From Aradus depressus (Eukaryota > Arthropoda > Insecta > Hemiptera > Aradidae), in NCBI GenBank assembly GCA_963662175.1, contig OY759215.1, positions 13,629,079-13,693,078 on the forward strand: a stretch of 64,000 bases of DNA, written 5' to 3'. The notes beneath the pieces are model-generated. The model was not told the DNA's origin. It ran no database searches and saw nothing but the letters and a program-made list of their open reading frames with translations. Positions 42,001 to 45,376 of the stretch are shown piece after piece (position 1 is the stretch's first letter; every line of letters starts with the position of its first letter). The position numbers were made by a program, and so were the translations under genes.

Positions 42001-43634
42001 GTAAGTTTTCTATATATTGAATAGGAAGGTTCCTTATACGGGTCTAGGTCAATTTGTCTAAAATAAATAACTAAAACGAATTTACTGTTAGACAAATTTG
42101 TTTTAATCGATTTCATATGCAACCTCTTTACACACTTTTACCAATTTTGGTTGTAGTCGGTTCACTGGTAGTTGAAAATTGGCCAAAACTCTTTACTCTG
42201 TACGAGTGATAAAAATACATTTTATCTCTCATTTGAATCAAATTCCGCTGTCGTTGGGGGCGATATGTGTTCTGATTTGTTTAGTTGTCTAATTCTTTAC
42301 ATTTCGTACAATTTAGTATATTTTCTTGCAACAGGATGTCAGAGGTGTTAAAACGTATTCATTTATGTCAAACAACCGCATTTTCATGATTTTTTGCGAC
42401 ATACCACGTTGCAACACGTAACGATATGGTTTTGTAAGTGGGTTCTGTATTATTTACCTATTTCAGATGATGACTTGGTGGTTCACGACGTTCATGGCAC
42501 CAGCTATCAAACACAAGGTGCACAGTCTGACTGGTGTGGAGTATCTGTATAGTGTCATACCTCGGATCCACCTCGAAATACCTGCCTTCATCACAGAGTA
42601 CGATATGACTGTAAGTCCACAAGCCAACATTGTAAACTATTATATATGTTTGTGAATACCTAGGGACCTAAGCATTCAATGCTCTTATCCCTTCCCTGTT
42701 AGCTCTATCGTGAGGGTTCTAAATTGGCTTGAGACTAACGCTTAACGTCCCATTCGAAGGACAAGGTTTCTCCACCTCCCAGAGAAAAGAACCTAAGGGC
42801 CTCGACCGGGTTTCGAACCCGCGATCTTGAACTCAGAAGGCTAGCATGCTACCTCTGAGCTGTAGGCTCTTCTTGGAAACTATTAAATATTATATGAAAG
42901 TCTTAAATTGCTGTTGACTCAGCCCCTCAATCTGAAGACCTGAAATGTTTACTTCTAATAATAGTGGTAACACTACAATAAAGATTAAATTTATTATTAA
43001 TTTATACGTGATATGCGTAAAATAATGTTGGTGTTTTTAACAAAACAGTATGCGGCAGTAATCTTTTGTCGGTAGAATGCGGTGGCTGAATTATAATTAA
43101 GAAATAAAGAAAAATTTTTAAAATTGTCTATTTCACAAAATATATATAAAATATGGTAGCAATACCGAAAGTTCTCCCATGTTTTGTGAAATAGACAATA
43201 ATAAAAAAAACATACATTCTTCTTTATTTTTTTTTAGTGTTTCACAATATCTCTGCAGAAAATGTTAAGTATGATTTATTATTTCCTAATCCAAGTGGTG
43301 TCGTTGTAGGTTCACTATTACACGTGAGTTTTCGCATTTATGGAATGCTCTTGACATTTATCCATTTAACTCATTTTGCTGGAAAATCACATTCATTATT
43401 TTCCGCGAAATCAGTCAAAGCGAAGGGGGGGGGATCTTACAAGGAGGCGGCTTGACTGGAATACCCTAATAACTGCCGATGTAATAAATGTACGGACATC
43501 AAATTTAGTATGAGCATTCAGAAGCCACTTTTGGGTTGTTTACTTCCCTTATGTTTAATAAAAAAAAATTCATTGGTTTATTTATTTTTCAGATCAATGG
43601 TCTAAGATACTTCAATCCCAGTTCAACTACTTAA
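1..43634 (+). CDS. GDAP2: GDAP2 homologue, 3' half (CRAL-TRIO domain part)
   Basis: Six exons at 1131-1293, 34821-34974, 39247-39386, 41516-41570, 42467-42610 and 43593-43634 join in phase with GT-AG borders to give about 230 residues ending at TAA. The joined product closely resembles the C-terminal half of ganglioside-induced differentiation-associated protein 2: SGYDRSGRPVIVF, LLDPLVKGDYVIAYFHT, FYIVHPTLWTK, WWFTTFMAPAIKHKV and IPAFITEYDM. In this family an N-terminal macro domain precedes this CRAL-TRIO/Sec14-like lipid-binding fold; the macro half must lie upstream of the window. Cellular role is poorly defined in the family. No stop or frameshift is seen. The first intron here is 33.5 kb, the others 0.9-4.3 kb, and all carry repeats. 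Identification is secure from the domain; the exact symbol is by resemblance to vertebrate GDAP2. Confidence 0.93.
722..962. repeat. Foldback repeat with paired hammerhead-like motifs
   Basis: Two near-perfect inverted arms (722-818 and 866-962, 97 bp each) flank a 47-bp loop. Each arm carries the same motif, at 768-808 on the minus strand and 876-916 on the plus strand: GGCC or GGAC, CUGAAGA, A, helix II (GAAAA with UUUUC), GAAACGUU, GGCC. The GGCC on each side can pair as helix I; ACGU is self-complementary and would form helix III between two copies. A poly-T run (about 22 T, 668-689) lies just upstream. The element sits in the first GDAP2 intron. Confidence 0.8.
1131..1293 (+). CDS. GDAP2: GDAP2 exon a (linker before CRAL-TRIO)
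   Basis: The exon follows the acceptor TTGTATACAG and ends at GAG before GTATTT. It enters in phase 1 and leaves with AG, which joins G of the next exon to make Arg. It encodes an acidic linker (SVIDLSSQFDVMGDTSF, then DQQRLLGERH) and an ER-rich stretch that leads into the next exon's RYDRLLRRAK. An alternative acceptor at 1109-1110 would add seven in-frame residues but has a poorer context. Confidence 0.88.
1930..2333 (+). repeat. ACTTCCCC-family repeat, 5'-truncated
   Basis: It contains the family's internal direct repeats (ATAACTGCCGATGTAATGAA then a TATC(G/C)ACA block) and its 3' part (GCAAACGGTCGAC, then AATTGATTAATTCGTTCTGG, then a CACCGAC end). The 3' end is interrupted by the foldback insertion at 2334-2573. 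Weak open frames inside it on the minus strand are repeat-derived. Confidence 0.75.
2334..2573. mobile_element. 240-bp foldback insertion with 12-bp target duplication
   Basis: The 12-mer ACCGACAACTTA occurs at 2322-2333 and again at 2574-2585, cutting the end of an ACTTCCCC repeat, so the 240 bp between is an insertion. Its last 197 bp are a hairpin: arms 2377-2470 and 2480-2573 (94 bp, almost perfect) with a 9-base loop. Each arm holds a decayed hammerhead-like motif (2432-2470 minus, 2480-2518 plus): ACUC, UUGAUAA, U, helix II GCC/GGC, GAAACUAGUU, GAGU. ACUC and GAGU pair as helix I. Confidence 0.8.
4445..4702 (+). mobile_element. Foldback hammerhead-like insertion, family F, 10-bp target duplication
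   Basis: GAATTAGATT flanks it at 4435-4444 and 4703-4712. Inside are inverted arms built on CTATTTCACAAAATATATAT and a motif at 4562-4600: CUGAAGA, U, helix II (AGUA/UACC around GAAA; one base decayed from GGUA), GAAAGUGUUCCCAU. The 3' part (CTTTATTTTTTTATG, TTTCACAAT, CTGCAGAAAATGTT) is shared with the copy at 43085-43276, so it is a conserved tail. Confidence 0.75.
5981..6026 (-). repeat. Fragment of tRNA-derived SINE A (3' end)
   Basis: Matches the SINE A 3' end in reverse (GACTCATGCCCGGGCTTTAACT), preceded by GGTTAGGTTAGGTTTT, which is the SINE tail. The tail resembles the insect telomere repeat but belongs to the SINE, as the complete copy at 53117-53441 shows. Confidence 0.65.
6045..6330. 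repeat. Foldback repeat with hammerhead-like motif, family A
   Basis: Palindromic element: the left arm (ACAAACATCTCGGGAAGCAC and GGTTAACTATTCCTTCTGTC) is the reverse complement of the right arm up to the centre at about 6190. The motif at 6275-6322 (+) reads AUAG..ACA, CUGAUGA, U, helix II (GGA..UCC type), GAAACGUU, UGU..CUAU. ACA/UGU and AUAG/CUAU can pair across an internal loop as helix I. The same family recurs at 17185-17400 and 39704-40021. Confidence 0.75.
6815..7125. repeat. Minisatellite, about eight imperfect units
   Basis: A GT-rich tandem array built on TGGTTGTGTAGTTAGTGTTAC and the word TATCCTAGAGGG(G)CTTTGGTGG. Unit length alternates between about 40 and 60 bp because the TTAGTGT segment is present in some units and missing in others. 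Flanked by nonrepetitive sequence; no coding potential seen. Confidence 0.8.
7516..8209 (+). mobile_element. 694-bp element with inverted hammerhead-like ends, family D
   Basis: GTACATATTTTA at 7504-7515 and 8210-8221 is a 12-bp target duplication around the whole segment. The left end (about 7516-7640) is an inverted copy of the right end (about 8060-8166). The minus-strand motif at 7575-7625 reads CAUA..GAC, CUGACGA, U, helix II GGU/GCC, GAAACCGGUA, GUU..UAUG; GAC/GUU and CAUA/UAUG pair as helix I and ACCGGU is self-complementary. The right-hand motif has lost CUGACGA. The central 420 bp is AT-rich with no recognisable protein. The right tail (TTTTATTTATTTATTACAAG, then CCACAATATGTCCGCG) equals that at 12335-12385. 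Confidence 0.8.
8241..8352. repeat. Short inverted repeat with GC-rich arms
   Basis: CACTGCAGTGCCGCAATT at about 8248-8265 is mirrored by AATTGCGGCGCTGC at about 8336-8350. The unit is isolated and I cannot assign it to a family. It is close to the right end of the 694-bp element but outside its target duplication. Confidence 0.4.
9653..10260 (+). repeat. ACTTCCCC-family repeat, near full length (reference copy)
   Basis: It starts ACTTCCCCAG, TTATACGAAGTATAGGAG and ends GGGGAAGTACATT, GGTGATTCACCGACGACT. The 5' end folds on itself (ACTTCCCC with GGGGAAGT in good copies, around TATACGAAGTATA); the 3' end carries CGGTGATTCACCG, also a perfect hairpin. The interior has about three diverged direct repeats of roughly 130 bp, each with GTAATGAATGTATCGACA-type sequence and CGGCCGAAGGGAAGGGGG. 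A 21-base G tract (10053-10073) sits in one such G-rich block. Open frames in it are not conserved between copies, so it looks non-autonomous. Class unknown. Confidence 0.85.
10507..11206 (-). pseudogene. Fragment of a multicopy arthropod gene family (mobile-element related?)
   Basis: Reading right to left, an open frame from about 11206 encodes SDPQIRQLFRDSTFIEHL, KEKRAWLAFQNVCENFLG, FLHSHLDFYHENLGAVSDEH, GERFLQEINRFERRFSGKWN and MLAEYCWFLVRE. I recall near-identical blocks (ENLGAVSDEHGERF, MLADYCW) in many uncharacterised, multicopy arthropod predictions; no biochemical function is known to me. A stop (TAA) lies just upstream, so the N-terminus is missing. After HQMK (10789) the sequence reads GTACTTAT, a possible splice donor, and the frame beyond is low complexity. 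Read as a decayed fragment inside the GDAP2 intron. Confidence 0.7.
11560..11786. repeat. Foldback repeat with nested hairpins
   Basis: Outer arms about 55 bp (ATTTCACAGGTTGACAAATA mirrored at 11766-11786) enclose an inner hairpin (ATTAACCTAATTATTTAC mirrored around 11665). CCTGAAGATGAGGGCAACTG at about 11701 resembles the hammerhead-like motif, but the GAAA half is missing. ATATTTGA flanks both ends and may be a short target duplication. Confidence 0.65.
11944..12675 (+). repeat. ACTTCCCC-family repeat split by a family D insertion
   Basis: The 5' end is decayed but keeps ACGAAGTATAGGGGAAGTTA; the 3' end has GGGGAAGTACATTGCCGG, then TGATTCACCGACCACT. The 170-bp element at 12232-12401 interrupts it and is bounded by an 11-bp duplication. 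Confidence 0.8.
12232..12401 (+). mobile_element. 170-bp hammerhead-like insertion, family D, 11-bp target duplication
   Basis: TAATAATTGAC is present at 12221-12231 and 12402-12412, so 170 bp inserted into an older repeat. The motif at about 12245-12300 reads CAUAACUAGAC, CUGACGA, U, helix II (GGU/GCC around AUGAG), GAAACCGGUA. The tail TTTTATTTATTTATTACAAA, then CCACAATATGTCCGCG, is shared with the right end of the 694-bp element. There is no inverted arm here, so this is the simplest unit of the family, and its size equals that of a short monomer. Confidence 0.8.
15221..15613 (+). repeat. ACTTCCCC-family repeat, internally deleted
   Basis: It starts ACTTCCCCAGCTGACCGAAG and ends in GATTCATTGACGCC. 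It keeps one or two of the internal direct-repeat units. Flanked by T-rich sequence on both sides, as other copies are. Confidence 0.8.
16190..16412 (-). repeat. tRNA-derived SINE A, decayed copy
   Basis: Reverse-strand copy: the 3' domain (CAGGCTTTAACAACGAGGTC, CTACTACCAGAGCTCT), the middle block and the tRNA-like part with TTTTCGAACCCGCGGTCTTA are all recognisable, with internal deletions. Confidence 0.7.
17041..17071. repeat. C tract
   Basis: Thirty-one bases that are almost all C with three interruptions. Similar homopolymer tracts lie at 27808-27827 (20 G), 29176-29201 (C with one T) and 46277-46297. Confidence 0.9.
17185..17400. repeat. Foldback repeat, family A, shortened
   Basis: Arms GGTTAACTATTCCCCCTGAC and its complement near 17305-17335 face each other around a centre at about 17250. 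The right arm continues into a decayed motif at 17347-17395: AUGAUGA (first base of CUGAUGA changed), U, helix II GGGG/CUC-type, GAAACGUUUAU. The left arm lacks the matching motif. Confidence 0.65.
17672..18085 (+). repeat. ACTTCCCC-family repeat, 5' part
   Basis: It begins ACTTCTCCACCAGCTATACG and runs to GATTAATTTAC. Its 3' continuation (GTGGAAGTAGGTACATTACC, then a CAGTGATTCATCAACG end) is found at 19112-19162, about 1 kb further on, so it was split by an insertion. Confidence 0.75.
18086..19111. mobile_element. 1-kb insertion containing a DNA transposon with 36-bp inverted ends
   Basis: GATTAATTTAC flanks the insertion at 18075-18085 and 19112-19122. Within it, TGAAGAGCAAACATTCAAAC at about 18274 and its complement ending at about 19107 form terminal inverted repeats of about 36 bp with four mismatches or fewer, next to TATA on both sides. 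The word (A)TGTTT(T/C)CTCC or a close variant recurs at about 18295, 18440, 18478, 18862, 18888 and, reversed, 19072, which looks like subterminal transposase-binding repeats. No transposase domain is visible, so it is non-autonomous. The 185 bp before the left inverted end belongs to the insertion but is not explained. Confidence 0.65.
19112..19162 (+). repeat. ACTTCCCC-family repeat, 3' remainder of the split copy
   Basis: Continues the copy that begins at 17672 after the 1-kb insertion, ending in the CAGTGATTCATCAACGTC terminus. Confidence 0.7.
19590..19700 (-). repeat. Hammerhead-like repeat, family F
   Basis: On the minus strand: UGG, CUGAAGA, U, GGAA..., GAAAGU...ACU, C, CCAUA, then the family body ATATTTTGTGAAATGGACAA. 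UGG and CCA pair as helix I; AGU and ACU can pair as helix III. Helix II is decayed compared with GGUA/UACC in other copies. Confidence 0.6.
20257..20582 (+). repeat. tRNA-derived SINE A, full length
   Basis: The head starts GGCGCCGGTAGCTCAGAGGT (A box TAGCTCAGAGG) and has GCGGGTTCAAAACCCATTCG (B box). A central domain (CTTCGGATGGGACC, TTAAGCCATGGTCCCGAG) and a 3' domain with the hairpin CCAGAGCG / CGCTCTGG around ACGAAAGAG follow, ending near GAGTCGTAATAACTAACT. CCAAGAG lies near both ends and may be a partial target duplication. Not a tRNA gene, because the acceptor stem does not close and the body is 325 bp. Confidence 0.85.
20605..20895 (+). repeat. Unclassified repeat shared with 35625-35905
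   Basis: Shares order and wording with the later copy: ATTTTCGTC, GGCC.AAA.CTAATCA, ATCTAAGTTAGC, then CAAGTTCAT, CGCGAAAAT and a TTACGATACTT(T)CTTAT block. No coding potential or ends identified. Confidence 0.55.
21284..21351 (+). CDS. Candidate first exon of an unknown small gene (weak)
   Basis: ATG at 21284 opens 22 serine-rich codons (MEVLSTIQSPISSDSSPIL...) that end at AA before a consensus donor GTGAGTC. About 60 bp on, an acceptor (TTGTTATTACAG, 21412) precedes a second open block, ESSSDYFSENHIERA then TAA, but the simple splice gives the wrong phase and a stop. A GC-richer segment with TCAGT lies upstream (21000-21110). It may be a decayed gene, an alternative exon or chance. Confidence 0.22.
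21557..21902 (-). repeat. tRNA-derived SINE A, full length
   Basis: Reverse-strand copy from GTTATTGTGACTCATGCC to CGATGAACTACCGGCGCC, with B box complement GGATTTCGAACCCGCGATC and the 3' hairpin ACCAGAGTGC / GCTCTGGT. Confidence 0.85.
22593..23213 (-). repeat. ACTTCCCC-family repeat, near full length, reversed
   Basis: It begins with the complement of the 3' terminus (GTGGTCGGTGAATCACCCTC), then TACTTCCCCAGC, and ends with the complement of the 5' terminus (ATTACTTCCCCTATACTTC). About 620 bp, the same length as the copy at 9653, which sets the family's full size. Confidence 0.85.
24004..24150 (+). repeat. tRNA-derived SINE A, middle fragment
   Basis: Contains GAGCATGCCATGCTTCGGAT, GTTAAGCGATGGTCCCGAGC and AGGTGAATAAACATTTAGGG. 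The tRNA head and 3' hairpin are missing. Confidence 0.7.
24411..24630 (+). repeat. tRNA-derived SINE A, head-truncated
   Basis: From TTGAGCACGTCGTCTTTCGG through TCACCAGAGCGATGAAGTAG, GCGATACGACCTCGTAGTTA. The hairpin has lost its second arm by deletion. Confidence 0.7.
24692..25240 (+). repeat. ACTTCCCC-family repeat
   Basis: From ACTTCTCCAGCTAGACGAAG to GATTCACCGAATACT with two internal direct-repeat units (CCGTTATAATGAATGT and CCGATGTAACGAATTT). Confidence 0.8.
25825..26240 (-). repeat. ACTTCCCC-family fragment carrying a SINE A fragment (26041-26163)
   Basis: Reverse-strand family body (ATTTATTACATCGGCAGTTA, then TTGAGTTGAGCCCTCTCTGA), interrupted by the 3' half of SINE A in + orientation (GTGACGAAAGAGCGTTCTGG, TAGTAGGCGATATGACC), after which GCAGTTATTAGATTT resumes. 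The near-match ACAACA at the junctions fits a SINE insertion. Confidence 0.65.
27155..27400 (-). repeat. Possible tRNA-related SINE of another family
   Basis: On the minus strand GAAGGTTGCCTGTTCAAATC resembles a B box (GTTCAAATC) followed by CATTGGGGTCACC. No clear A box at the right distance. Weak call. Confidence 0.3.
27780..28045 (+). repeat. Decayed ACTTCCCC-family copy with G20 tract
   Basis: Weak but ordered matches: TTACTTCATAATCTAGG, the G run at 27808-27827, AATTCAATGTTGAGTTTTCA, ACACTTATTGAATTTTAACC and GACCGAAG. Confidence 0.45.
28202..28240 (+). ncRNA. Best-preserved hammerhead-like motif (type I layout)
   Basis: Parts in order: ACCAC (28202-28206), CUGAAGA (28207-28213), one extra U (28214), GGCA-AAU-UGCC (28215-28225), GAA (28226-28228), ACUAGU (28229-28234), U (28235), GUGGU (28236-28240). 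ACCAC pairs fully with GUGGU as helix I; GGCA pairs fully with UGCC as helix II; ACUAGU is self-complementary, so helix III could form in a dimer. Cleavage would fall after the GUU triplet, at 28235/28236. The extra U between CUGAAGA and helix II departs from the textbook core. Followed by an A-rich tail. Confidence 0.6.
28640..28988 (+). repeat. ACTTCCCC-family repeat, 5'-truncated
   Basis: Contains the internal units (CCTGATAGAATGAATGTATC, CCGCCATAATGAATGTATCG) and the 3' end GGGGAAGTACATTGCCGGGA, ATTCACTAACGA. Confidence 0.75.
29064..29184. repeat. Foldback repeat ending in G/C tracts
   Basis: Arms 29064-29112 (AGAGAGTAAAAAAACTTTTC, ATAACGTCATACTTT) and 29136-29184 are reverse complements. 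The outer ends are a G-rich run on the left and a C tract on the right (29176-29201). Confidence 0.7.
29615..29735 (+). repeat. ACTTCCCC-family repeat, 5' terminal fragment
   Basis: ACTTTCTCAGCTATACGATA through TAATCGGTCAAAAATTCGAT to the A-rich stretch. What follows (29745-29945, with TTTGAACCCGGAAGGCTCTC) looks like a reversed tRNA-derived SINE of another type, not certain. Confidence 0.65.
30130..30300 (+). repeat. Decayed ACTTCCCC-like fragment
   Basis: TCCACGTTTTCAACGGAATT, TCTGTTTGTCTATGTGTAT and GGGCTGTAACTCAAAAACTA follow the family's 5' order, but ends are not visible. Confidence 0.4.
30548..30890 (+). repeat. tRNA-derived SINE A, full length with target duplication
   Basis: TATTAGTAGTCTT at 30535-30547 and TATTAGTAATCTT at 30891-30903 flank it (one mismatch). 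The head has CCGGTACCTCAGTAGT and the B box GGGTTCGAAACCC; the middle has CTTCGGATGGGACATTAAGC; the 3' domain has the hairpin around GTGACGAAAGAG and ends GAGTCATAATAACTAAC. Confidence 0.88.
31600..31815. repeat. Foldback hammerhead-like repeat, family D, diverged
   Basis: Left arm (ACAAAAACTACCGGTTTTTC) is inverted against the right arm (ACCGAAACTGGTATCTTTTG). Motif at about 31680-31730: AUGACGA, U, helix II with ACC as its 3' strand, GAAACUGGUAUC. The tail AAGTTTGTTTTATTTATTAC, then CACAATATGACCGCG, is that of family D. Confidence 0.7.
33741..33925. repeat. GC-rich foldback with hammerhead-like motif
   Basis: Arms of about 75 bp (TGTCATACCTTTCGGTGGAA... and its complement ending near 33920) with few mismatches. 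At the centre, 33819-33864 reads GGUGGC, UUGAAGA, U, GAUGU-UUUC-ACAUC, GC, GAA, AGCGCU, C, GCCCAC. Helix II is a perfect 5-bp stem; AGCGCU is self-complementary; three base pairs next to the core pair in helix I (GGC/GCC). The first core base is U instead of C, and two extra bases precede GAA. Confidence 0.75.
33955..34150 (+). repeat. tRNA-derived SINE A, internally deleted
   Basis: Begins at the B box (CAGGTTCGAAACCCGATCGA), skips the middle, and ends with AGAGCCCGGGCATGAACTAC, AATAACTAACTA. Confidence 0.75.
34821..34974 (+). CDS. GDAP2: GDAP2 exon b (start of CRAL-TRIO domain)
   Basis: Acceptor TGTGTTTCAG, donor AAA before GTAAGT. It encodes RYDRLLRRAKTEDLSEV and then the first strand of the lipid-binding fold, GYDRSGRPVIVFVGKWF. 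It ends in phase 0 after INLDK. A run of 18 A follows the donor by about 15 bases inside the intron. Confidence 0.95.
35099..35130. repeat. CT microsatellite
   Basis: TCTCTGTCTCTCTCTCTC followed by CT-rich sequence. Another (TC) tract is at 37250-37271. Confidence 0.9.
35230..35345 (-). repeat. Unclassified repeat, inverted relative to 30414-30520
   Basis: TTGCTATGCGATACAATTTAA, TGAAATATTTCCTGCGG and CATATTGATCCTATCTG are the reverse complement, in order, of words at 30414-30520. Confidence 0.55.
35625..35905 (+). repeat. Unclassified repeat shared with 20605-20895
   Basis: ATTTTCGTCAGATTTCGGCC, CTAATCAGATCTAAGTTAGC and CATCGCGAAAATGGTCAAA, in the same order as the earlier copy. Confidence 0.55.
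36383..36955 (+). repeat. ACTTCCCC-family repeat, near full length
   Basis: From ACTTACCACGAAGCATAGGG to AATGATTCACCGATGTC. Three internal units are visible (ATCTGCCATTGTAATGATTG and ATCTGGCGATGTAATGTTAT among them). Confidence 0.8.
37499..37741. mobile_element. 243-bp MITE-like element with about 34-bp inverted ends
   Basis: ATATCGATGATGGAAAGCCA at the left is mirrored by TGGCTTTCTACCATCGATAT at the right, continuing to ATACC(G/T)TCTATCTG: about 34 bp with three or four mismatches. ACCTTCTATC recurs inside. The interior is T-rich and noncoding. Target duplication not clear (TA or ATAT). Confidence 0.65.
37802..37822. repeat. Poly-A tract
   Basis: Twenty-one A at the boundary before a reversed ACTTCCCC copy. 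Similar tracts occur at 31290-31310 and 34994-35010. Confidence 0.85.
37856..38074 (-). repeat. ACTTCCCC-family repeat, internally deleted, reversed
   Basis: Has both termini: GTAGTCGATGAATCACAGCC then TTTCCCCAGCTCGAATTAAT at one end, TATACGAAGTATAACTGGGG at the other, but only 219 bp between, so most of the interior is gone. Confidence 0.75.
38455..38540 (-). repeat. Hammerhead-like repeat with long helix II
   Basis: Minus strand: GAC, CUGAUGA, U, GGGACG-UAAGAA-CGUCCC, GAAACAUC, GUU. Helix II is a perfect 6-bp stem. GAC pairs with GUU (one wobble) as helix I. ACAU would be ACGU before one CpG-type change, and the triplet would then be GUC. The copy is followed by AT-rich sequence with TATATATATA at 38585-38600. 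Confidence 0.65.
39247..39386 (+). CDS. GDAP2: GDAP2 exon c
   Basis: Acceptor TTTTTTTCAG; the exon ends TAT AA before GTAATC, leaving phase 2. It encodes ALLYLIYLLDPLVKGDYV and NYPSFTWLREVYNILPY, the middle of the CRAL-TRIO fold. Confidence 0.95.
39704..40021. repeat. Foldback repeat, family A, both motifs present
   Basis: Arms run from ACAGCATCACTTCT (39704) to AGAAGTGATGCTGT (40021). Minus-strand motif at 39745-39790: CUGAUGA, U, helix II, GAAACGUUUGUAAU. Plus-strand motif at 39925-39975: CUGAUAA, U, GGGA-GUGC-UUCCC, GAAAUGUUUGUAAUCGCUAU. The element lies in the GDAP2 intron between exons c and d. Confidence 0.75.
40034..40080 (-). repeat. SINE A 3'-end fragment
   Basis: TTAGTTATTATGACTCATGT and CCGGGCTTTAACTGCGTGGT only. 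Confidence 0.65.
41516..41570 (+). CDS. GDAP2: GDAP2 exon d (small, 55 bp)
   Basis: Acceptor TTTTTTCTACAG, donor AAA before GTAAGT. Its first base completes the Lys codon begun in the previous exon. It encodes YKKNLKAFYIVHPTLWTK, the most conserved strand of the domain. It is too short to stand out as an open frame, but phase and homology both fit. Confidence 0.94.
42467..42610 (+). CDS. GDAP2: GDAP2 exon e
   Basis: Acceptor TATTTCAG, donor ACT before GTAAGT; 144 bp, exactly 48 codons. It encodes MMTWWFTTFMAPAIKHKV and then YLYSVIPRIHLEIPAF, the last helices of the CRAL-TRIO fold. The ATG ATG at its start are internal codons, not a start site. Confidence 0.95.
42705..42872 (-). repeat. tRNA-derived SINE A, head and middle
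   Basis: Reverse copy with CTTAACGTCCCATTCGAAGG, GTTTCGAACCCGCGATCTTG and ATGCTACCTCTGAGCT. The 3' domain is missing. In the last GDAP2 intron. Confidence 0.75.
43085..43276. repeat. Foldback repeat, family F, in the last GDAP2 intron
   Basis: Arms on TTGTCTATTTCACAAAATAT and its complement near 43180-43195, with half of the motif (GGUAGCAAUACC, GAAAGUUCUCCCA) but no CUGANGA. The tail CTTTATTTTTTTTTAGTGTTTCACAATATC, with CTGCAGAAAATGTT, matches 4640-4695. Confidence 0.7.
43380..43545 (+). repeat. ACTTCCCC-family fragment just before the GDAP2 terminal exon
   Basis: GAAATCAGTCAAAGCGAAGG, then ATAACTGCCGATGTAATAAA and AATTTAGTATGAGCATTCAG. Its end is about 50 bp from the acceptor tract of the last exon. 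Confidence 0.65.
43593..43634 (+). CDS. GDAP2: GDAP2 terminal exon with stop codon
   Basis: Acceptor TTATTTTTCAG. It encodes INGLRYFNPSSTT and then TAA at 43632-43634. The INGLRYFNP stretch matches the usual C-terminus of GDAP2 proteins, so the protein ends where the family ends. Confidence 0.92.
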   Translation: MNGLRYFNPSSTT

Positions 43635-44979
43635 GAATATTTCACACTACTTCGGTTACTAATTCTACTGAAGCAAGTCTTCTAATGTGAGATAATTAAT
43701 ACAAATATGTCAAAATGAGAAAAAAAACGAAAAGTATATATATATATATTATTATTATTATTATTTTTAAAAAAAAAGTAAAAAAAAAAAACGATCAGTA
43801 TTCGCTTGTGTCAACGATTTAAATATTTTTTAGCCAACACCACATTTATGAATTTCTGAAGAGTGCTGAAACATTAAAGTCTTATTTTAGTATTGTTCTG
43901 CCATGAGCTCTTTGAGGATTTTTATTGTTAAATACATCGACAAAAATAAAAAATAAAAAAGTTCTAAAATATTATATATAATAGTTTATATATTTGCTAA
44001 GTAGTTTAGGTTGTTTATATTTAATGAGTATATAAATATAAAAACTATTAAAATTTAAAATATATATATATATTATGCATGAGTCAAAGATTTAGGTAAA
44101 TAGAGGACAATATTGGTTCAGTTAATTATTTTTCATTTTCAACAATTTTGTTATATTGTCCTATAACAATTTGTTTTGTTTTTTCCTTACATGTAAAATA
44201 CTTTTGCAATCTAAAAAAAAAAAATGTGTGTGCTTTGTTATCTATTGTTATAAGTATCACATTAAATTTGATCCTACATTTAAAATTTGTATAATTTTGT
44301 TATTGATTTGCTAGAAAAAGAAAAAAATACAAAAAAACATGTAAACAAAGAACGCATTTCAAATGCCATTGTTAATATTAGTGTGAAAACAAAGATTTAT
44401 TATTAAAAATATTAACTGTATGCAATATAGTGTAGATTAAGTGACACATTTGTTCTGGATTATATATATTAGACATTTTTTTATACATGTATTGTTATTG
44501 TTATGTAGTGTTTTGTATATTAATTAAATCATTGTTTTTAATTGTTATATATTTGAAGTGATTGAACGAAATGTGAAGCGTTCGGCCGGTTTTTTTATAA
44601 CATGAAAGATGTGAAGCATAGGGAAGAGTAGCGGCAATGTTAAACAAAGAACTTTTTTTTTTTTTTTAATTGAAAAAAGAAAAGCTGTTCCATGTCATTT
44701 CGGCGTTTAGTGTAAAAACTTCCTGGTGGCTCTTGTTGACATCATATTGTATTTAAATTCTCTTGGTTTAGCAGGAAGGGGGAGTTGTAAACAAAATCTG
44801 AAAATATTATTTATAGTAAATAGATTCTGAAAATACTTTTCCTTGGAAAGTAAAGTGAAAAGTGATTCCTCTTGAGATAAAGAGTCTATTTCAGTTTCAT
44901 TATATTTATTAAAAATGATTAGGAACTCAGTGCATCTCCTTGGGTGTATTAATTTATCATTCATGAAGTGGAAATTTTG
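43635..44979. other. Region downstream of the GDAP2 stop, probable 3' UTR
   Basis: Very AT-rich, repeat-poor, with TA and TAA microsatellites at 43735-43765. AATAAA occurs at 43945-43950, about 310 bases after the stop, and elsewhere further on; I cannot tell which is used. No open frame of note. Confidence 0.4.
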
Positions 44980-45376
44980 ACTTCCGCACACCTATACGAA
45001 GTAAGGGGGAAGTTATGTTATCAGTCATGAAATTTCATATTGAGTTTTCACAGAAATTTCATTTTATCCGACAAAATAAAATTGGCAGTGTGTGAATGAA
45101 TACGATTACTTTTAATAAAATGAATGTATCCACACGAAATGCGTATCCAGAACTCTCTAAAGACGACACTGATTGAATTTCAGCCAATTCGGCCGGAAAA
45201 CGGGAAATAAATTCAAAGCCCCATAAGGACGTCACCTATTAATTTTCGGTGAAATCATCCAAAGCGAAGGGGGATCAGAGAAGGAAGATAAAATTTAGTA
45301 TGTGATGATTCAGAAGCCACTGTGTAAGTCAAATATTGAGTTTTAGCCCAAACAGTCGATTGATTCACCGACGACT
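44980..45376 (+). repeat. ACTTCCCC-family repeat, shortened
   Basis: From ACTTCCGCACACCTATACGA to GATTCACCGACGACTT, with one internal unit. Confidence 0.75.
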